A stretch of 64,000 nt of DNA from Chryseobacterium gleum. GTDB taxonomy: Bacteria > Bacteroidota > Bacteroidia > Flavobacteriales_D > Crocinitomicaceae. Made by a program: the position numbers and the translations under genes. Location: contig CAMDMY010000003.1 of assembly GCA_945902775.1 (NCBI GenBank), forward strand, positions 1-64,000. Reading direction: 5' to 3'. This document shows positions 42,555 to 50,213 of this stretch, one piece after another; position 1 is the stretch's first letter, and the number at the start of each line of letters is the position of its first letter. The notes under the pieces were generated by a model. That model saw only the letters and a program-made list of their open reading frames with translations, had not been told where the DNA came from and ran no database searches.

Positions 42555-43547
42555 ATGAAATTAAGTGTCTTTATCTTTTTTTTAGCTGTTTCATTCGCTT
42601 CTTTTTCTCAAGGAAAGAAAATTACAGTCGTTATAGATGCGGGTCACGGAGGAAATGACCACGGTTTTATTGCGGAAGATGCAACACTCCTACCCGAAAA
42701 AGCACTGAATTTATTGATAGCAAACAAGGTTGGTGGATATGTTCAACAATATTTGACGAACATTGAAATTATATATACGCGAACAGATGATACTTATATC
42801 AGTCTAGACGACCGTGTTTTCAAAGCAAATTCAATAAATGCAGACTTGTTTATCAGTATTCATTGTAATGCGAATGATCATCAGATGGTGCACGGAACTG
42901 AATCGCACGTGCATACTTTAGATTCTAAAAAATCGGTTGATTTAGCACAAATAATGGAAAAAGAATTTTCTTCTAAAGCGGGCAGACATTCGAGAGGAGT
43001 TAAAGACAGTGATGACAGACAACATTCACTTCAAGTATTGAAATACACGAATATGACTAGCTTATTAATTGAGTGTGGCTTTATGACGAATGCAAAAGAA
43101 GCGAAATACTTAAATACTACGGAAGGTCAGGATGTTATTGCATCCGCCATTTTCAGAGGAATTCGAACGTATGTTCAAAAAGAGAATCCAAATACCAATT
43201 TCATTAAATCAACAATCACTGCTAAACCGATAGCAAAAAACAATACAACAACTCCACCAGTTACTTCGCCTAAAACAACGGCAAATTCAACCGCTACAAC
43301 TGCTGCTAAACCAATCGATGCTACCTATGCAATTCAAATTCTATCGACTAAAGAACCTATTGAAATAGATGCGCCAGCATTCAAAAAAATAGATGAAAAA
43401 GTAATCCGACAGAAAGTGAATACAACAAGTGAATTTAAATACCGTTATTTAGTGGGTTCATTTGATTCTAGAGAAGCCGGGGCAACCACTTTAAAGAAAA
43501 TTCAAACCAATGGTTTCAAGGATGCAATTATCATTCAACTTGATTAA
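42555..43547 (+). CDS. N-acetylmuramoyl-L-alanine amidase with SPOR-like C-terminal domain
   Basis: About 330 residues. The frame is open from ATG 42540, but ATG 42555 begins the signal peptide (MKLSVFIFFLAVSFASFSQ) and is preferred. An Amidase_3 zinc-hydrolase domain (about 27-195 in the longer frame) shows all metal/catalytic positions: VIDAGHGG (H36), LPEKALNLL (E53), FISIHCNAN (H108) and LLIECGFMTN (E178). A Thr/Ala/Pro-rich linker leads to a C-terminal SPOR-like fold (about 265-335) that would bind denuded septal glycan. It cleaves the amide bond between MurNAc and the stem peptide during cell separation. Divergent from the LysM operon. Confidence 0.92.
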   Translation: MKLSVFIFFLAVSFASFSQGKKITVVIDAGHGGNDHGFIAEDATLLPEKALNLLIANKVGGYVQQYLTNIEIIYTRTDDTYISLDDRVFKANSINADLFISIHCNANDHQMVHGTESHVHTLDSKKSVDLAQIMEKEFSSKAGRHSRGVKDSDDRQHSLQVLKYTNMTSLLIECGFMTNAKEAKYLNTTEGQDVIASAIFRGIRTYVQKENPNTNFIKSTITAKPIAKNNTTTPPVTSPKTTANSTATTAAKPIDATYAIQILSTKEPIEIDAPAFKKIDEKVIRQKVNTTSEFKYRYLVGSFDSREAGATTLKKIQTNGFKDAIIIQLD

Positions 43548-43622
43548 TTAATTTAAAATCAATGAGTTATTAAAATAAACCCTAAAATTATCCATTTTTA
43601 TTAAAATTTTTCCAAAATTATC

Positions 43623-43652
43623 TTTGTTAAATAAATTCTTTCATTAACTTTG
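43623..43652 (+). promoter_or_regulatory. Promoter of tRNA-Asn
   Basis: TTTG (43623-43626), 18 nt, TAACTTTG (43645-43652): a textbook Bacteroidota promoter about 30 nt upstream of the tRNA. Confidence 0.72.
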
Positions 43653-43682
43653 CAGACGCTAATACAGAAATGTACGCAAAAT

Positions 43683-43756
43683 TCCTTCTTAGCTCAGTTG
43701 GTTAGAGCATCTGACTGTTAATCAGAGGGTCCCTGGTTCGAGCCCAGGAGAGGGAG
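43683..43756 (+). tRNA. tRNA-Asn (GUU anticodon)
   Basis: A complete cloverleaf: acceptor TCCTTCT pairs with AGAGGGA, D-arm GCTCAGTTGGTTAGAGC, anticodon arm CTGACTGTTAATCAG with anticodon GTT, T-arm CCTGG-TTCGAGC-CCAGG, discriminator G. Only CA follows, so CCA is not fully encoded. Its 3' end and the first bases after it (43750-43761) recur exactly at 45147-45158. Confidence 0.95.
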
Positions 43757-43757
43757 C

Positions 43758-43789
43758 AAAAAGACTTACAGAAATGTAGGTCTTTTTTG
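43758..43789 (+). terminator. Terminator of tRNA-Asn
   Basis: 13-bp stem AAAAAGACTTACA with TGTAGGTCTTTTT (one G-T pair), loop GAAA, ending in TTTTTT. It also faces the 3' end of fic, so it may stop transcription from both sides. Confidence 0.82.
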
Positions 43790-43802
43790 GTTTCTGTGAG
43801 AT

Positions 43803-44930
43803 TTATTTTTCATTAAACAAATCCAAATAATCTTTAAAAACATACAATTTATTTCTTTGTCCCCCAGATATCTCTTTTAAAATTTCCAATTGCTCTAAAT
43901 CAGAGATTAATTTATAAGCAGTCACGTTCGATTTTTGAATAATTTCTTCAACTCTAGAAACTTCAATAACAGGTTGGGTATATAAATATTCGATTACTTT
44001 TTGTGCATCAATTCCCCTATTTCCAAGCCCCTTTAATTTATCCTCTAAATTCTTTTGCAATTGCAGAATGCCATCAAAGGTAGTAACTCCTTTTTTCGCT
44101 GTTTCAATAATACCTGTCAAGAAAAACTTTAACCATTGATTAATATCATTATGAGTCCTTGCTCGCATGAGGTTATCATAATACAGCATTCTATTCTTTT
44201 CAAAGAAATCAGACAAATACAATATTGGCTGTTTTAAAATGTTTTTACTTACCAGATACAAAGTAACTAAAAGCCTACCAACTCTTCCATTACCATCCAA
44301 AAATGGGTGTATCGTTTCAAACTGATAATGTATAATCGCTATTTTTATTAAATCAGGCAATGGCTTATGTTCATCATTTGCAAATTTTTCCAGATCAGAC
44401 ATCAATTCATTAATACTCGTATGTATTGGAGGAATAAATACAGCATCACTTAAAGTAGCACCTCCAATCCAGTTTTGACTACTACGATATTTACCTGGTA
44501 ATTTATGCTCTCCTCTTACACCTTGTAATAATATTTCATGCGTTTGTTTAATCAACCTTGATGAAAATGGCAATTCATACAATAATTTTACTGCTTCATT
44601 CATTGCACTTATATAATTTTGCACTTCTTCCCAATCATCTCGCTTTTCATTCGAAATTTCCTCTTTACTTAGAAATACTTCCTCCATGTTGGTTTGTGTA
44701 CCTTCGATTTTAGAAGATTGTGTTGCCTCTTTTGCAATGTGCATCCGAATAAACAAATCAATATTTACATATTCTGAGTACATATCTAATCTTCCTAATT
44801 GCCTATCGGCTTTGCTCAGCAATTGTATTACTTCCATATCATTTATTTGCCAATTTCTATTAATTAGATTCGGTTGAAAACTTTTATGATAACCTTGATT
44901 AATATAAGTTCCTGAAATGAATGTATCCAT
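43803..44930 (-). CDS. Fic/DOC family protein (probable AMP transferase)
   Basis: 375 residues. An N-terminal Fic_N part with an inhibitory helix motif (SSKIEGT, residues 72-78, E76), the Fic core with catalytic HPFLDGNGRVGR (208-219; H208), and a C-terminal winged-helix (about 290-370, EVSRVEEIIQKSNVTAYKLI). Proteins with this class II layout transfer AMP from ATP onto target hydroxyls and hold themselves inactive through the N-terminal glutamate. The active-site motif is complete. It sits alone between two short direct repeats next to tRNA-Asn, which suggests horizontal arrival. Target unknown. Confidence 0.93.
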   Translation of the reverse strand: MDTFISGTYINQGYHKSFQPNLINRNWQINDMEVIQLLSKADRQLGRLDMYSEYVNIDLFIRMHIAKEATQSSKIEGTQTNMEEVFLSKEEISNEKRDDWEEVQNYISAMNEAVKLLYELPFSSRLIKQTHEILLQGVRGEHKLPGKYRSSQNWIGGATLSDAVFIPPIHTSINELMSDLEKFANDEHKPLPDLIKIAIIHYQFETIHPFLDGNGRVGRLLVTLYLVSKNILKQPILYLSDFFEKNRMLYYDNLMRARTHNDINQWLKFFLTGIIETAKKGVTTFDGILQLQKNLEDKLKGLGNRGIDAQKVIEYLYTQPVIEVSRVEEIIQKSNVTAYKLISDLEQLEILKEISGGQRNKLYVFKDYLDLFNEK

Positions 44931-45476
44931 TTTTTTAATTTAAATATTCTTAAACAAATATAACACTATTTAAGAAATCATCAGAAAACTTAAATAGAAA
45001 ATTTATTATTTAATAAATAGGGATAAAATCTTAAATAATAGGCGTTTCTAATGAATGCTTTGATAGTTTTGTTTAAGTCCTCTAAGTTGAAGTAAAGATC
45101 ATTTAGTTCAATCCTTCATAATAAGGCTCGACAAAACAAAATTAAGGAGGGAGCAAAATTAAGTCCAATAAGCTAATGTTTATTGGACTTTTTGCTTTTT
45201 AGAGGTTTTTTGTGATTTGCTATTATTTTATTAAAAAGGGATAAATAATAGTAAAGCATCTACTTATTAAAAATAGGGAAAATCATCTAAAATGGTACTT
45301 GCGAAAAATTGATATATTAATAAATAAAAAAGAATAATTGGCAAGGTTATTTAACCTCATTTATTTCAACAAGTGAGATTCAATATCAAAACTTCTTAAG
45401 TTATTCAAAATAAAAAATATTAAACTCTAATTAGTTAATTGAAAAATTATAAATTTGTTTAAATAATATATATCAC
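44931..45476. other. Intergenic stretch with fic promoter, second repeat copy and terminator
   Basis: From left: a -7 element for fic (minus strand TATATTTG, 44955-44962); AT-rich DNA; a stretch at about 45078-45155 that begins TCCTCTAAG and contains GGCTCGAC and GGAGGGAGCA, loosely like a worn tRNA; the second GAGGGAGCAAAA copy; a hairpin terminator (45161-45196); then AT-rich DNA up to a -7 element TAAATTTG (45450-45457) for the next gene. No coding frame recognised. Confidence 0.5.
45161..45196 (+). terminator. Rho-independent terminator without an obvious gene
   Basis: Perfect 11-bp stem AAGTCCAATAA (45161-45171) with TTATTGGACTT (45180-45190), followed by TTTT. No gene precedes it on the plus strand; it directly follows the second copy of the tRNA-end repeat, as the tRNA terminator follows the first. 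Confidence 0.75.
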
Positions 45477-45881
45477 ATGAAACTAACTATCTTTTTTCTA
45501 CTAATATGTAATAGTTATTTTGCTCAAAATATTAAATATTGCAGCGATGCTAAAGGAGTTGAAATACAAAAACTAAAAGATGTAAGTGAAGACAAATCAT
45601 TCAGTCATAAACCTACATATCAATTAAATGATACTCTTTATAATGGAGAAATTAAATCTTGTTTCCCAAATGGCACTTTACATATGACTTGTAGTATTGT
45701 TAAAGGCAAATATCATGGAAAACAAATTTGTTACTCAAATGGAAGTGTTAGAAGTATTGCATATTATATCAATGGACAGCTTGAAGGTAAGGTAGAGTTT
45801 TACGATGTAAATGGGAAAATATGGAGAACCGAAATTTATAAAAAAGATAAATTAGTAAGTTGCAATGGGGATTGTCGATAA
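45477..45881 (+). CDS. Secreted MORN-repeat-like protein
   Basis: 134 residues with a signal peptide (about 1-16, ending YFAQ). Residues about 55-125 carry about three MORN_2-type units (YNGEIKSCFPNGTLHMTC, GKYHGKQICYSNGSVRSI, GQLEGKVEFYDVNGKIWRTE) as found in YwqK-family proteins. Function unknown; MORN-like strips are usually binding surfaces. It ends six nucleotides before the UDG-like gene and shares its promoter (45450-45457), so the two are co-expressed. Confidence 0.7.
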   Translation: MKLTIFFLLICNSYFAQNIKYCSDAKGVEIQKLKDVSEDKSFSHKPTYQLNDTLYNGEIKSCFPNGTLHMTCSIVKGKYHGKQICYSNGSVRSIAYYINGQLEGKVEFYDVNGKIWRTEIYKKDKLVSCNGDCR

Positions 45882-45887
45882 TTAATT

Positions 45888-46709
45888 ATGAAAATTATAA
45901 TTTTTCTTGTAATGACTAGTATCTATTCTAAAATATTTTGTCAAAATTATGTATTCCCTTTTGGTGAGCCATTGCGAAAAGTTGTTCAAAATGATACATC
46001 TTCAAAAAAAATATTTGTTTTAGGTGTTTACGCTAGTGCCGTTCATGCAAAATGGTTAACTCCCGAAGGGAAAATTTTAGTAAAAGCAATTGCAGTAGCG
46101 AGTGAGCCTTCTATTTTTTGGAGAGGGGATTCAATTGAAGCCCATAATATAATTTCTAAAATTAGGATTCCAGAAAACTTAGGAAAACTAGTACCAAGTT
46201 TAGATTCTTTAAATGGTCCATCTGGAAGAAGTTTGGATTCAAATTATTTAATTCCTCTTGGTTTTAATAGAGAAGCTGCTTGGCTTTGTGATTTAGTTCC
46301 ATATTCATGTCAAAACGCTTCTCAAAAATCAGCATTAAAAAGAGTCTACGATAATTATATATTGGAAAATAAACTACCTCAATATGATATTCCAGATGTA
46401 CCAAAAATACTAGCTTCAGAAGATAGAATAAATGAAATTTTAATCGAATTAAAAAAGTCTAACGCAGACACAATAGTCCTATTGGGTGATCAACCTATTA
46501 AATATTTTCTTTCAAAATTTAGTAAAGATTATAAAAAATTAACTGATTTTGAAATATATGGGAGCCCTACAAAAGTTTTAATTGATAATAAAATGTATAC
46601 TGTTATCGCTTTAGCACATCCTAGACAAGTTAGTAAGTTAGGGTCATCGAATAATAAATGGTATGAATTGCATAAAGAATGGGTAAATAATTTATTAAAA
46701 AACAATTAG
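45888..46709 (+). CDS. Uracil-DNA-glycosylase-superfamily-like protein with an N-terminal signal-like segment
   Basis: 273 residues. From about residue 22 it resembles UDG-superfamily proteins: YVFPFGEPLR, FVLGVYASAVHAKW (first active-site loop position), AVASEPSIFWRG, FNREAAWLCDLVPYS, IVLLGDQPIKYFL and LAHPRQVSKLG (distal loop). UDG enzymes remove uracil from DNA in the cytoplasm. Here the first about 18 residues (MKIIIFLVMTSIYSKIFCQ) look like a signal peptide, which would send the domain out of the cytoplasm. The start could instead lie later (ATG 45912). Catalysis is unproven; the canonical water-activating residue cannot be assigned with certainty. Confidence 0.55.
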   Translation: MKIIIFLVMTSIYSKIFCQNYVFPFGEPLRKVVQNDTSSKKIFVLGVYASAVHAKWLTPEGKILVKAIAVASEPSIFWRGDSIEAHNIISKIRIPENLGKLVPSLDSLNGPSGRSLDSNYLIPLGFNREAAWLCDLVPYSCQNASQKSALKRVYDNYILENKLPQYDIPDVPKILASEDRINEILIELKKSNADTIVLLGDQPIKYFLSKFSKDYKKLTDFEIYGSPTKVLIDNKMYTVIALAHPRQVSKLGSSNNKWYELHKEWVNNLLKNN

Positions 46710-46888
46710 TGGCGATAAACTTCTTTCAAAAGTAGTAAAAGAGTAATAATATCAATGGTCATTAATATTCCAATTGCTTTCATATTATTCGTCTTAGACA
46801 GGTTGGGAAAATCATTTTCGTCTATCTTACATTTATTTCTACCACCAACATATCCAGATTGTTTTAAAATTGATGGATATTGAATCAA
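46706..46888 (-). CDS. Doubtful small membrane protein
   Basis: A 60-codon frame overlapping the end of the UDG-like gene by four bases. It has one hydrophobic segment near the C-terminus (AIGILMTIDIITLLLLL) after a polar N-terminus, so it could encode a small membrane peptide, but there is no promoter, family or other support. It may be chance or the end of a degraded gene. Confidence 0.22.
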   Translation of the reverse strand: MIQYPSILKQSGYVGGRNKCKIDENDFPNLSKTNNMKAIGILMTIDIITLLLLLKEVYRH

Positions 46889-47027
46889 ATTCTGTTCTGG
46901 AGTATTTTAAACAGATTCACATAATGTCTCAATAAATATAAACCAAGTAGAATTAATGTAACAAACCTCCTTCCTCTTTTAAACTAAATTTTAAATATTC
47001 ACTCAAATCACGATTTTACACATTTAT

Positions 47028-47044
47028 AATACCAATTTGGTATT
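47028..47044. promoter_or_regulatory. Operator-like palindrome
   Basis: AATACCAATTTGGTATT is a perfect 8+1+8 palindrome, 73 nt ahead of the small charged protein gene at 47117. No regulator is next to it; it may be a binding site or a chance symmetry in AT-rich DNA. Confidence 0.3.
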
Positions 47045-47116
47045 TGATTTGGGTTTCTTAATTTGATTTTGTTAACTTAATTTAAATAGGTATTAACAAC
47101 TTAAAACTAGGGAGTT

Positions 47117-47335
47117 ATGGAAAATTCTATAAAACAACCTTTGACTTCAACAAAAGAAAAGGTGACACTTTATTTATTGGGAATAGATAAAAAATGGGTA
47201 AGAGGGGGAAATAATCAATGGGTTGAAGACATTGAAAAAGAAGTCCCAAAAAAAGCACATGAATCAATACACGAAGAAGTGCAGGAAGAAGTGAAAAAAA
47301 CAAGAAAATGGTGGCAATTTTGGAAAAGAAAATAA
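47117..47335 (+). CDS. Small charged protein with Trp-rich basic C-terminus, unknown
   Basis: 72 residues. The start is preceded by GGGAG at good Shine-Dalgarno distance, which is rare in this window. Lys/Glu-rich helical middle part, ending in KKTRKWWQFWKRK, an aromatic-basic tail that could touch a membrane. No signal peptide and no recognised family. Codon use looks coding. An isolated gene followed by a weak hairpin at 47376-47403. Confidence 0.45.
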   Translation: MENSIKQPLTSTKEKVTLYLLGIDKKWVRGGNNQWVEDIEKEVPKKAHESIHEEVQEEVKKTRKWWQFWKRK

Positions 47336-47955
47336 TTAAGTTAAAACATCCCCACTAAGGGTTTGAACATTTAATAAACCATTCTTCGATGAAGAATTGG
47401 TTTAGATGATATTGTAATCCAAAGCGAGGAAAGTCTTGACGTATTAGATTATATTGTTGGGAGAGCAAAAAATCTACATCGATTAACAACTATCATTTAA
47501 ACTTGTCAATTATAATAAGCTTATCAATCTCTTACTTTTTCTTGATAAGAGAAAACACTGTTTTCGAAGGATAAGCAAAAATCAAGGATCTTTCAAAGGA
47601 ATTTTTCACTTCATTTATTTTATAAAAGTCAACAAACATAGCTAGTGAAGTGAAACCGCAGGTAAATACTTTCCTTCACGCTCTCTTTCGCTGAAAAAGC
47701 GAAACGCGATTACGGAAAATTTACAGCTAATTCGTTAGAAAGACCAATTCTAATTAGTGCTTCGCAAATAGGTGCTATTATTCTTTCTAAATTTTGGTTA
47801 CATTTTTAGTCCCAAAGTTTTGGGATTGATCTGTTTTGCTTATTAATTCGAACATCATGAATAAATAATATGTTTTAAAATCATATTATTTTGCATTTAT
47901 AGCACATAAAATTCAAAGAAATAAAGCCTACATTTATATTCTGAAAAGTTATCAA
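47336..47955. other. Non-coding or decayed stretch with two gene-like fragments
   Basis: Plus-strand frames without starts give protein-like pieces: about 47395-47500 encodes DIVIQSEESLDVLDYIVGRA and ends at TAA 47498, and about 47666-47808 encodes DYGKFTANSLERPILISASQ and ends at TAG. Neither has an identifiable family. A hairpin lies at 47376-47403 (AAACCATTCTTC with GAAGAATTGGTTT) and small inverted repeats at about 47685-47705. It looks like remains of one or two lost genes. Confidence 0.35.
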
Positions 47956-48114
47956 ATGGCAAAGCAAAAGAATACAGACAACAAAAAATTGCATTCTAAA
48001 TTAATGGGGCAGAAGAAAAACAAGAAGCAGCTTCAGAAAGAGAAAAATAAATTGCGCCTTCGTGAGTTGAATCAAAAAGTGAATGAAATGAATAATTCAG
48101 ATTCAGAAAATTAA
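47956..48114 (+). CDS. Very small basic protein, unknown
   Basis: 52 residues from ATG 47956 to TAA 48112-48114: MAKQKNTDNKKLHSKLMGQK followed by a Lys/Gln/Glu-rich helix (QLQKEKNKLRLRELNQKVNE) and a Ser/Asp tail. The composition suggests a nucleic-acid- or ribosome-associated peptide, or a short coiled coil, but no family is recognised. It is below common length cut-offs. It converges on dxr. Confidence 0.42.
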   Translation: MAKQKNTDNKKLHSKLMGQKKNKKQLQKEKNKLRLRELNQKVNEMNNSDSEN

Positions 48115-48194
48115 GGGATTAAATGCAAAAGTTGGGGATTGAAAACAATTCCAAATCAATTGTCACGTTGGTTTCGAGTACCTCAACCAACTTA

Positions 48195-49376
48195 TTATTT
48201 GCTTTCATTCAATTTCAAATTTGTAACTAAACTAGCTGCATATTCTCTCGCTTCACGATCACTCTCAACAAAATCTTCGTATTCAGGTTTAGAAATACAA
48301 TTGCAATTAAACAATGTTTCTTCATTGATATGAGCAATGTCTAAAAAGCTAATTTTTTCTTTCAAGAAAGCTTCAACAGCTACTTCATTAGCCGCATTTA
48401 AAATACACGCAGCCGTTCCTTCCATATCCATTGCTTTATAGGCTAAATCTAGATTTTTGAACGTTTCTTTGTCTGCTTTTTCAAATGTCAATTGCGGATA
48501 ATCCATAAAATTAAATCGAGGAAAATCTGTTTTCAAACGATCTGGATAGGTCAACGCAAATTGAATCGGTAATTTCATATCAGGTAAACCCATTTGCGCT
48601 TTCATACTTCCGTCTTCAAACTGTACCAATGAATGTACAATCGATTGAGGATGAACAATTACATCAATTTGTTCTGCTTTTAAACTGAACAACCATTTCG
48701 CTTCGATTACTTCTAAGCCTTTGTTCATCATTGTAGCTGAATCAATCGTGATTTTCGCTCCCATTGCCCAATTTGGATGCTTTAACGCTTGTGCTAATGT
48801 TACTGTTTGCAATTGCTCTGTTGACCAGCCTCTGAATGGTCCACCAGATGCAGTTAAATATATCTTTTCAATTTTATTATGAAATTCGCCTACTAAGCAC
48901 TGAAAAATTGCAGAATGCTCAGAATCAACAGGATAGATATTAACTCCATTTTCTCGAGCTAATTTTGTCACCAATTCACCTGCACATACCAATGTTTCTT
49001 TGTTGGCTAAAGCAATTGTCTTTTTAGCATTAATTGCGGCTAATGTTGGTTTTAGTCCTGCATAACCTACTAATGCAGTCAAAACCGTATGGACTTCGTT
49101 GAATTCAACTACTTGCGATAAGGATTGTTCACCTGTATAAACAGTAATATCATAGTCCCAAAGCGCTTGTTTTACTTTTTCGTACAAACTTTCATCACCG
49201 ATTACAACTGTATTTGGTTTATGTTTAATCGCTTGGGCAATCAACAAATCAGCATTTGAGTGTGCTGTAATTACTTGTAAATCAAAAATATCTGGATAGG
49301 CTTCAATAACTTCTAAAGCTTGCGTACCGATCGACCCTGTAGATCCTAAAATAGCTATTCCTTTTTTCGCTTCCAT
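48195..49376 (-). CDS. dxr: 1-deoxy-D-xylulose-5-phosphate reductoisomerase
   Basis: 393 residues, complete. NADPH motif ILGSTGSIGTQALEVI at the N-terminus; the substrate/metal region VDSEHSAIFQCL, LTASGGPFRG, HPNWAMGAKITIDSATMMNKGLE and VHPQSIVHSLVQFEDGS are invariant Dxr features. It catalyses the second step of the MEP isoprenoid pathway (DXP to MEP). A single gene with no partner here; its 5' side borders the repeat field at 49.4-50.2 kb. Confidence 0.97.
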   Translation of the reverse strand: MEAKKGIAILGSTGSIGTQALEVIEAYPDIFDLQVITAHSNADLLIAQAIKHKPNTVVIGDESLYEKVKQALWDYDITVYTGEQSLSQVVEFNEVHTVLTALVGYAGLKPTLAAINAKKTIALANKETLVCAGELVTKLARENGVNIYPVDSEHSAIFQCLVGEFHNKIEKIYLTASGGPFRGWSTEQLQTVTLAQALKHPNWAMGAKITIDSATMMNKGLEVIEAKWLFSLKAEQIDVIVHPQSIVHSLVQFEDGSMKAQMGLPDMKLPIQFALTYPDRLKTDFPRFNFMDYPQLTFEKADKETFKNLDLAYKAMDMEGTAACILNAANEVAVEAFLKEKISFLDIAHINEETLFNCNCISKPEYEDFVESDREAREYAASLVTNLKLNESK

Positions 49377-49508
49377 AGTACAAAAATAAGGATAATTCGT
49401 ATGAAGTTAGAAAAGATTTGAAAATAGATGCGGAGACTACTTTATATTGTTCTTTTCTAAGAATTAGGGTTTATTTTATTTTGAGGTGCTGGAGTTGTTA
49501 AATATATT

Positions 49509-49531
49509 GGAATGGGCTGAAGCCGCATTCC
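49509..49531. repeat. REP-like bulged hairpin, copy A
   Basis: Stem GGAATG/CATTCC, single-base bulge, inner stem GGCT/AGCC around GA: the stem-bulge-stem form of REP elements handled by RAYT transposases. A second copy is at 49900-49920. Confidence 0.65.
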
Positions 49532-49742
49532 AATTCAATCCTCACAATATGCATTAATTTTAAAATAGGAGAATTACTTTTTTATCCATATAAGATTTCA
49601 ATAGAAATTTAATACCAGCACCTCAAAATAATTTTAACCTCAACTTCGACAAGCTCAGTTGCCGTTAATTTATTTATACCAATCTCAATCTTAATTTCGA
49701 CAAGTTCAATTTCCGTTAATTAATAGCCATTCATTTTAAATG

Positions 49743-49762
49743 CCTCTAGCTTTAGCTGGAGG
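49743..49762. repeat. REP-like bulged hairpin, variant
   Basis: CCTCTAGCTTTAGCTGGAGG folds as CCTC/GAGG, one-base bulge, AGCT/AGCT: same architecture as the neighbouring elements with different sequence, suggesting compensated change. Confidence 0.6.
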
Positions 49763-49779
49763 TAATAAAAAAATCAAAT

Positions 49780-49880
49780 GAATCGGCTTTAGCCAAAATA
49801 ATAGTTACTATCATTTTATTTTAAGAATAACATTCTCTAGTTTTAATTCAGTATTTATAGGTTTTGGCTAAAGCCGATTT
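49780..49880. repeat. Inverted pair of GGCTTTAGCC elements
   Basis: AATCGGCTTTAGCCAAAA (49780-49797) and its exact reverse complement TTTTGGCTAAAGCCGATT (49862-49879) face each other across 64 bp, a BIME-like arrangement of two REPs in opposite orientation. Confidence 0.75.
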
Positions 49881-49899
49881 GTATGGAAATATTCTATTT

Positions 49900-49920
49900 G
49901 AATGGGCTGAAGCCGCATTC
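49900..49920. repeat. REP-like bulged hairpin, copy B
   Basis: Repeats GAATGGGCTGAAGCCGCATT of copy A, together with the next 20 nt (CCAATTCAATCCTCA). Confidence 0.65.
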
Positions 49921-50213
49921 CAATTCAATCCTCAAAATGTGTATTAATTTTATAATAGGAGATAAATAAATCTTGATAATTATGAAAATGAAATAAAATT
50001 GGTCAAAAGATAATTGGAATAAAATAGAAATGATACAATAAAAAAATTACTTTTTTATCTATATAAGATTTCAATAGAAATTTAATACCAGCACCTCAAC
50101 TTCGACAAGCTCAGTTGCCGTTAATTTATTTATACCAATCTTAATTTCGACAAGCTCAGTTGCCGTTAATTTATTTATACTAATCTTAACTTCAACAAGA
50201 TTTAAATTACTAA

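Larger units (their letters stand above)
43750..45158. repeat. 12-bp direct repeats flanking fic (candidate attachment-site duplication)
   Basis: GAGGGAGCAAAA occurs at 43750-43761 (tRNA-Asn 3' end) and again at 45147-45158, 1397 bp apart, each copy being followed by a rho-independent hairpin. Between them lies only the fic gene. The pattern resembles what site-specific integration at a tRNA 3' end leaves, but no integrase is present and 12 bp is short, so chance or a decayed tRNA duplicate are alternatives. Confidence 0.4.
49640..50205. repeat. TTCGACAAGCTCAGTTGCC repeats, two clusters
   Basis: Units begin at 49645 and 49696 (51-bp step) and at 50101, 50146 and 50191 (exact 45-bp steps, last copy degenerate). 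Each reads TTCGACAAGCTCAGTTGCCG then TTAATTTATTTATACCAATC, with small changes. Confidence 0.85.
49377..50213. other. Repeat-filled intergenic region between dxr and porP/sprF-like gene
   Basis: No coding frame of interest. The region is a mosaic of at least three repeat types, listed separately: bulged hairpins containing GGCTGAAGCC or GGCTTTAGCC, a long duplication, and tandem TTCGACAAG units. Two blocks share AATTACTTTTTTATC with ATAAGATTTCAATAGAAATT and TAATACCAGCACCTCAA (49572-49625 and 50044-50099), so one block arose by duplication with later insertions. The outermost GAGGTGCTGG (49482-49491) is the inverse of CCAGCACCTC at 49616-49624. Confidence 0.75.

Noticed and set aside
43803-44930. 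Fic-Doc type toxin-antitoxin or phage defence island
   Set aside because: No separate antitoxin gene; the inhibitory helix is within the protein itself, and no other defence genes surround it.
44931-45476. Second intact tRNA gene
   Set aside because: Only the acceptor 3' end and weak fragments match; no anticodon arm or D-arm can be drawn.
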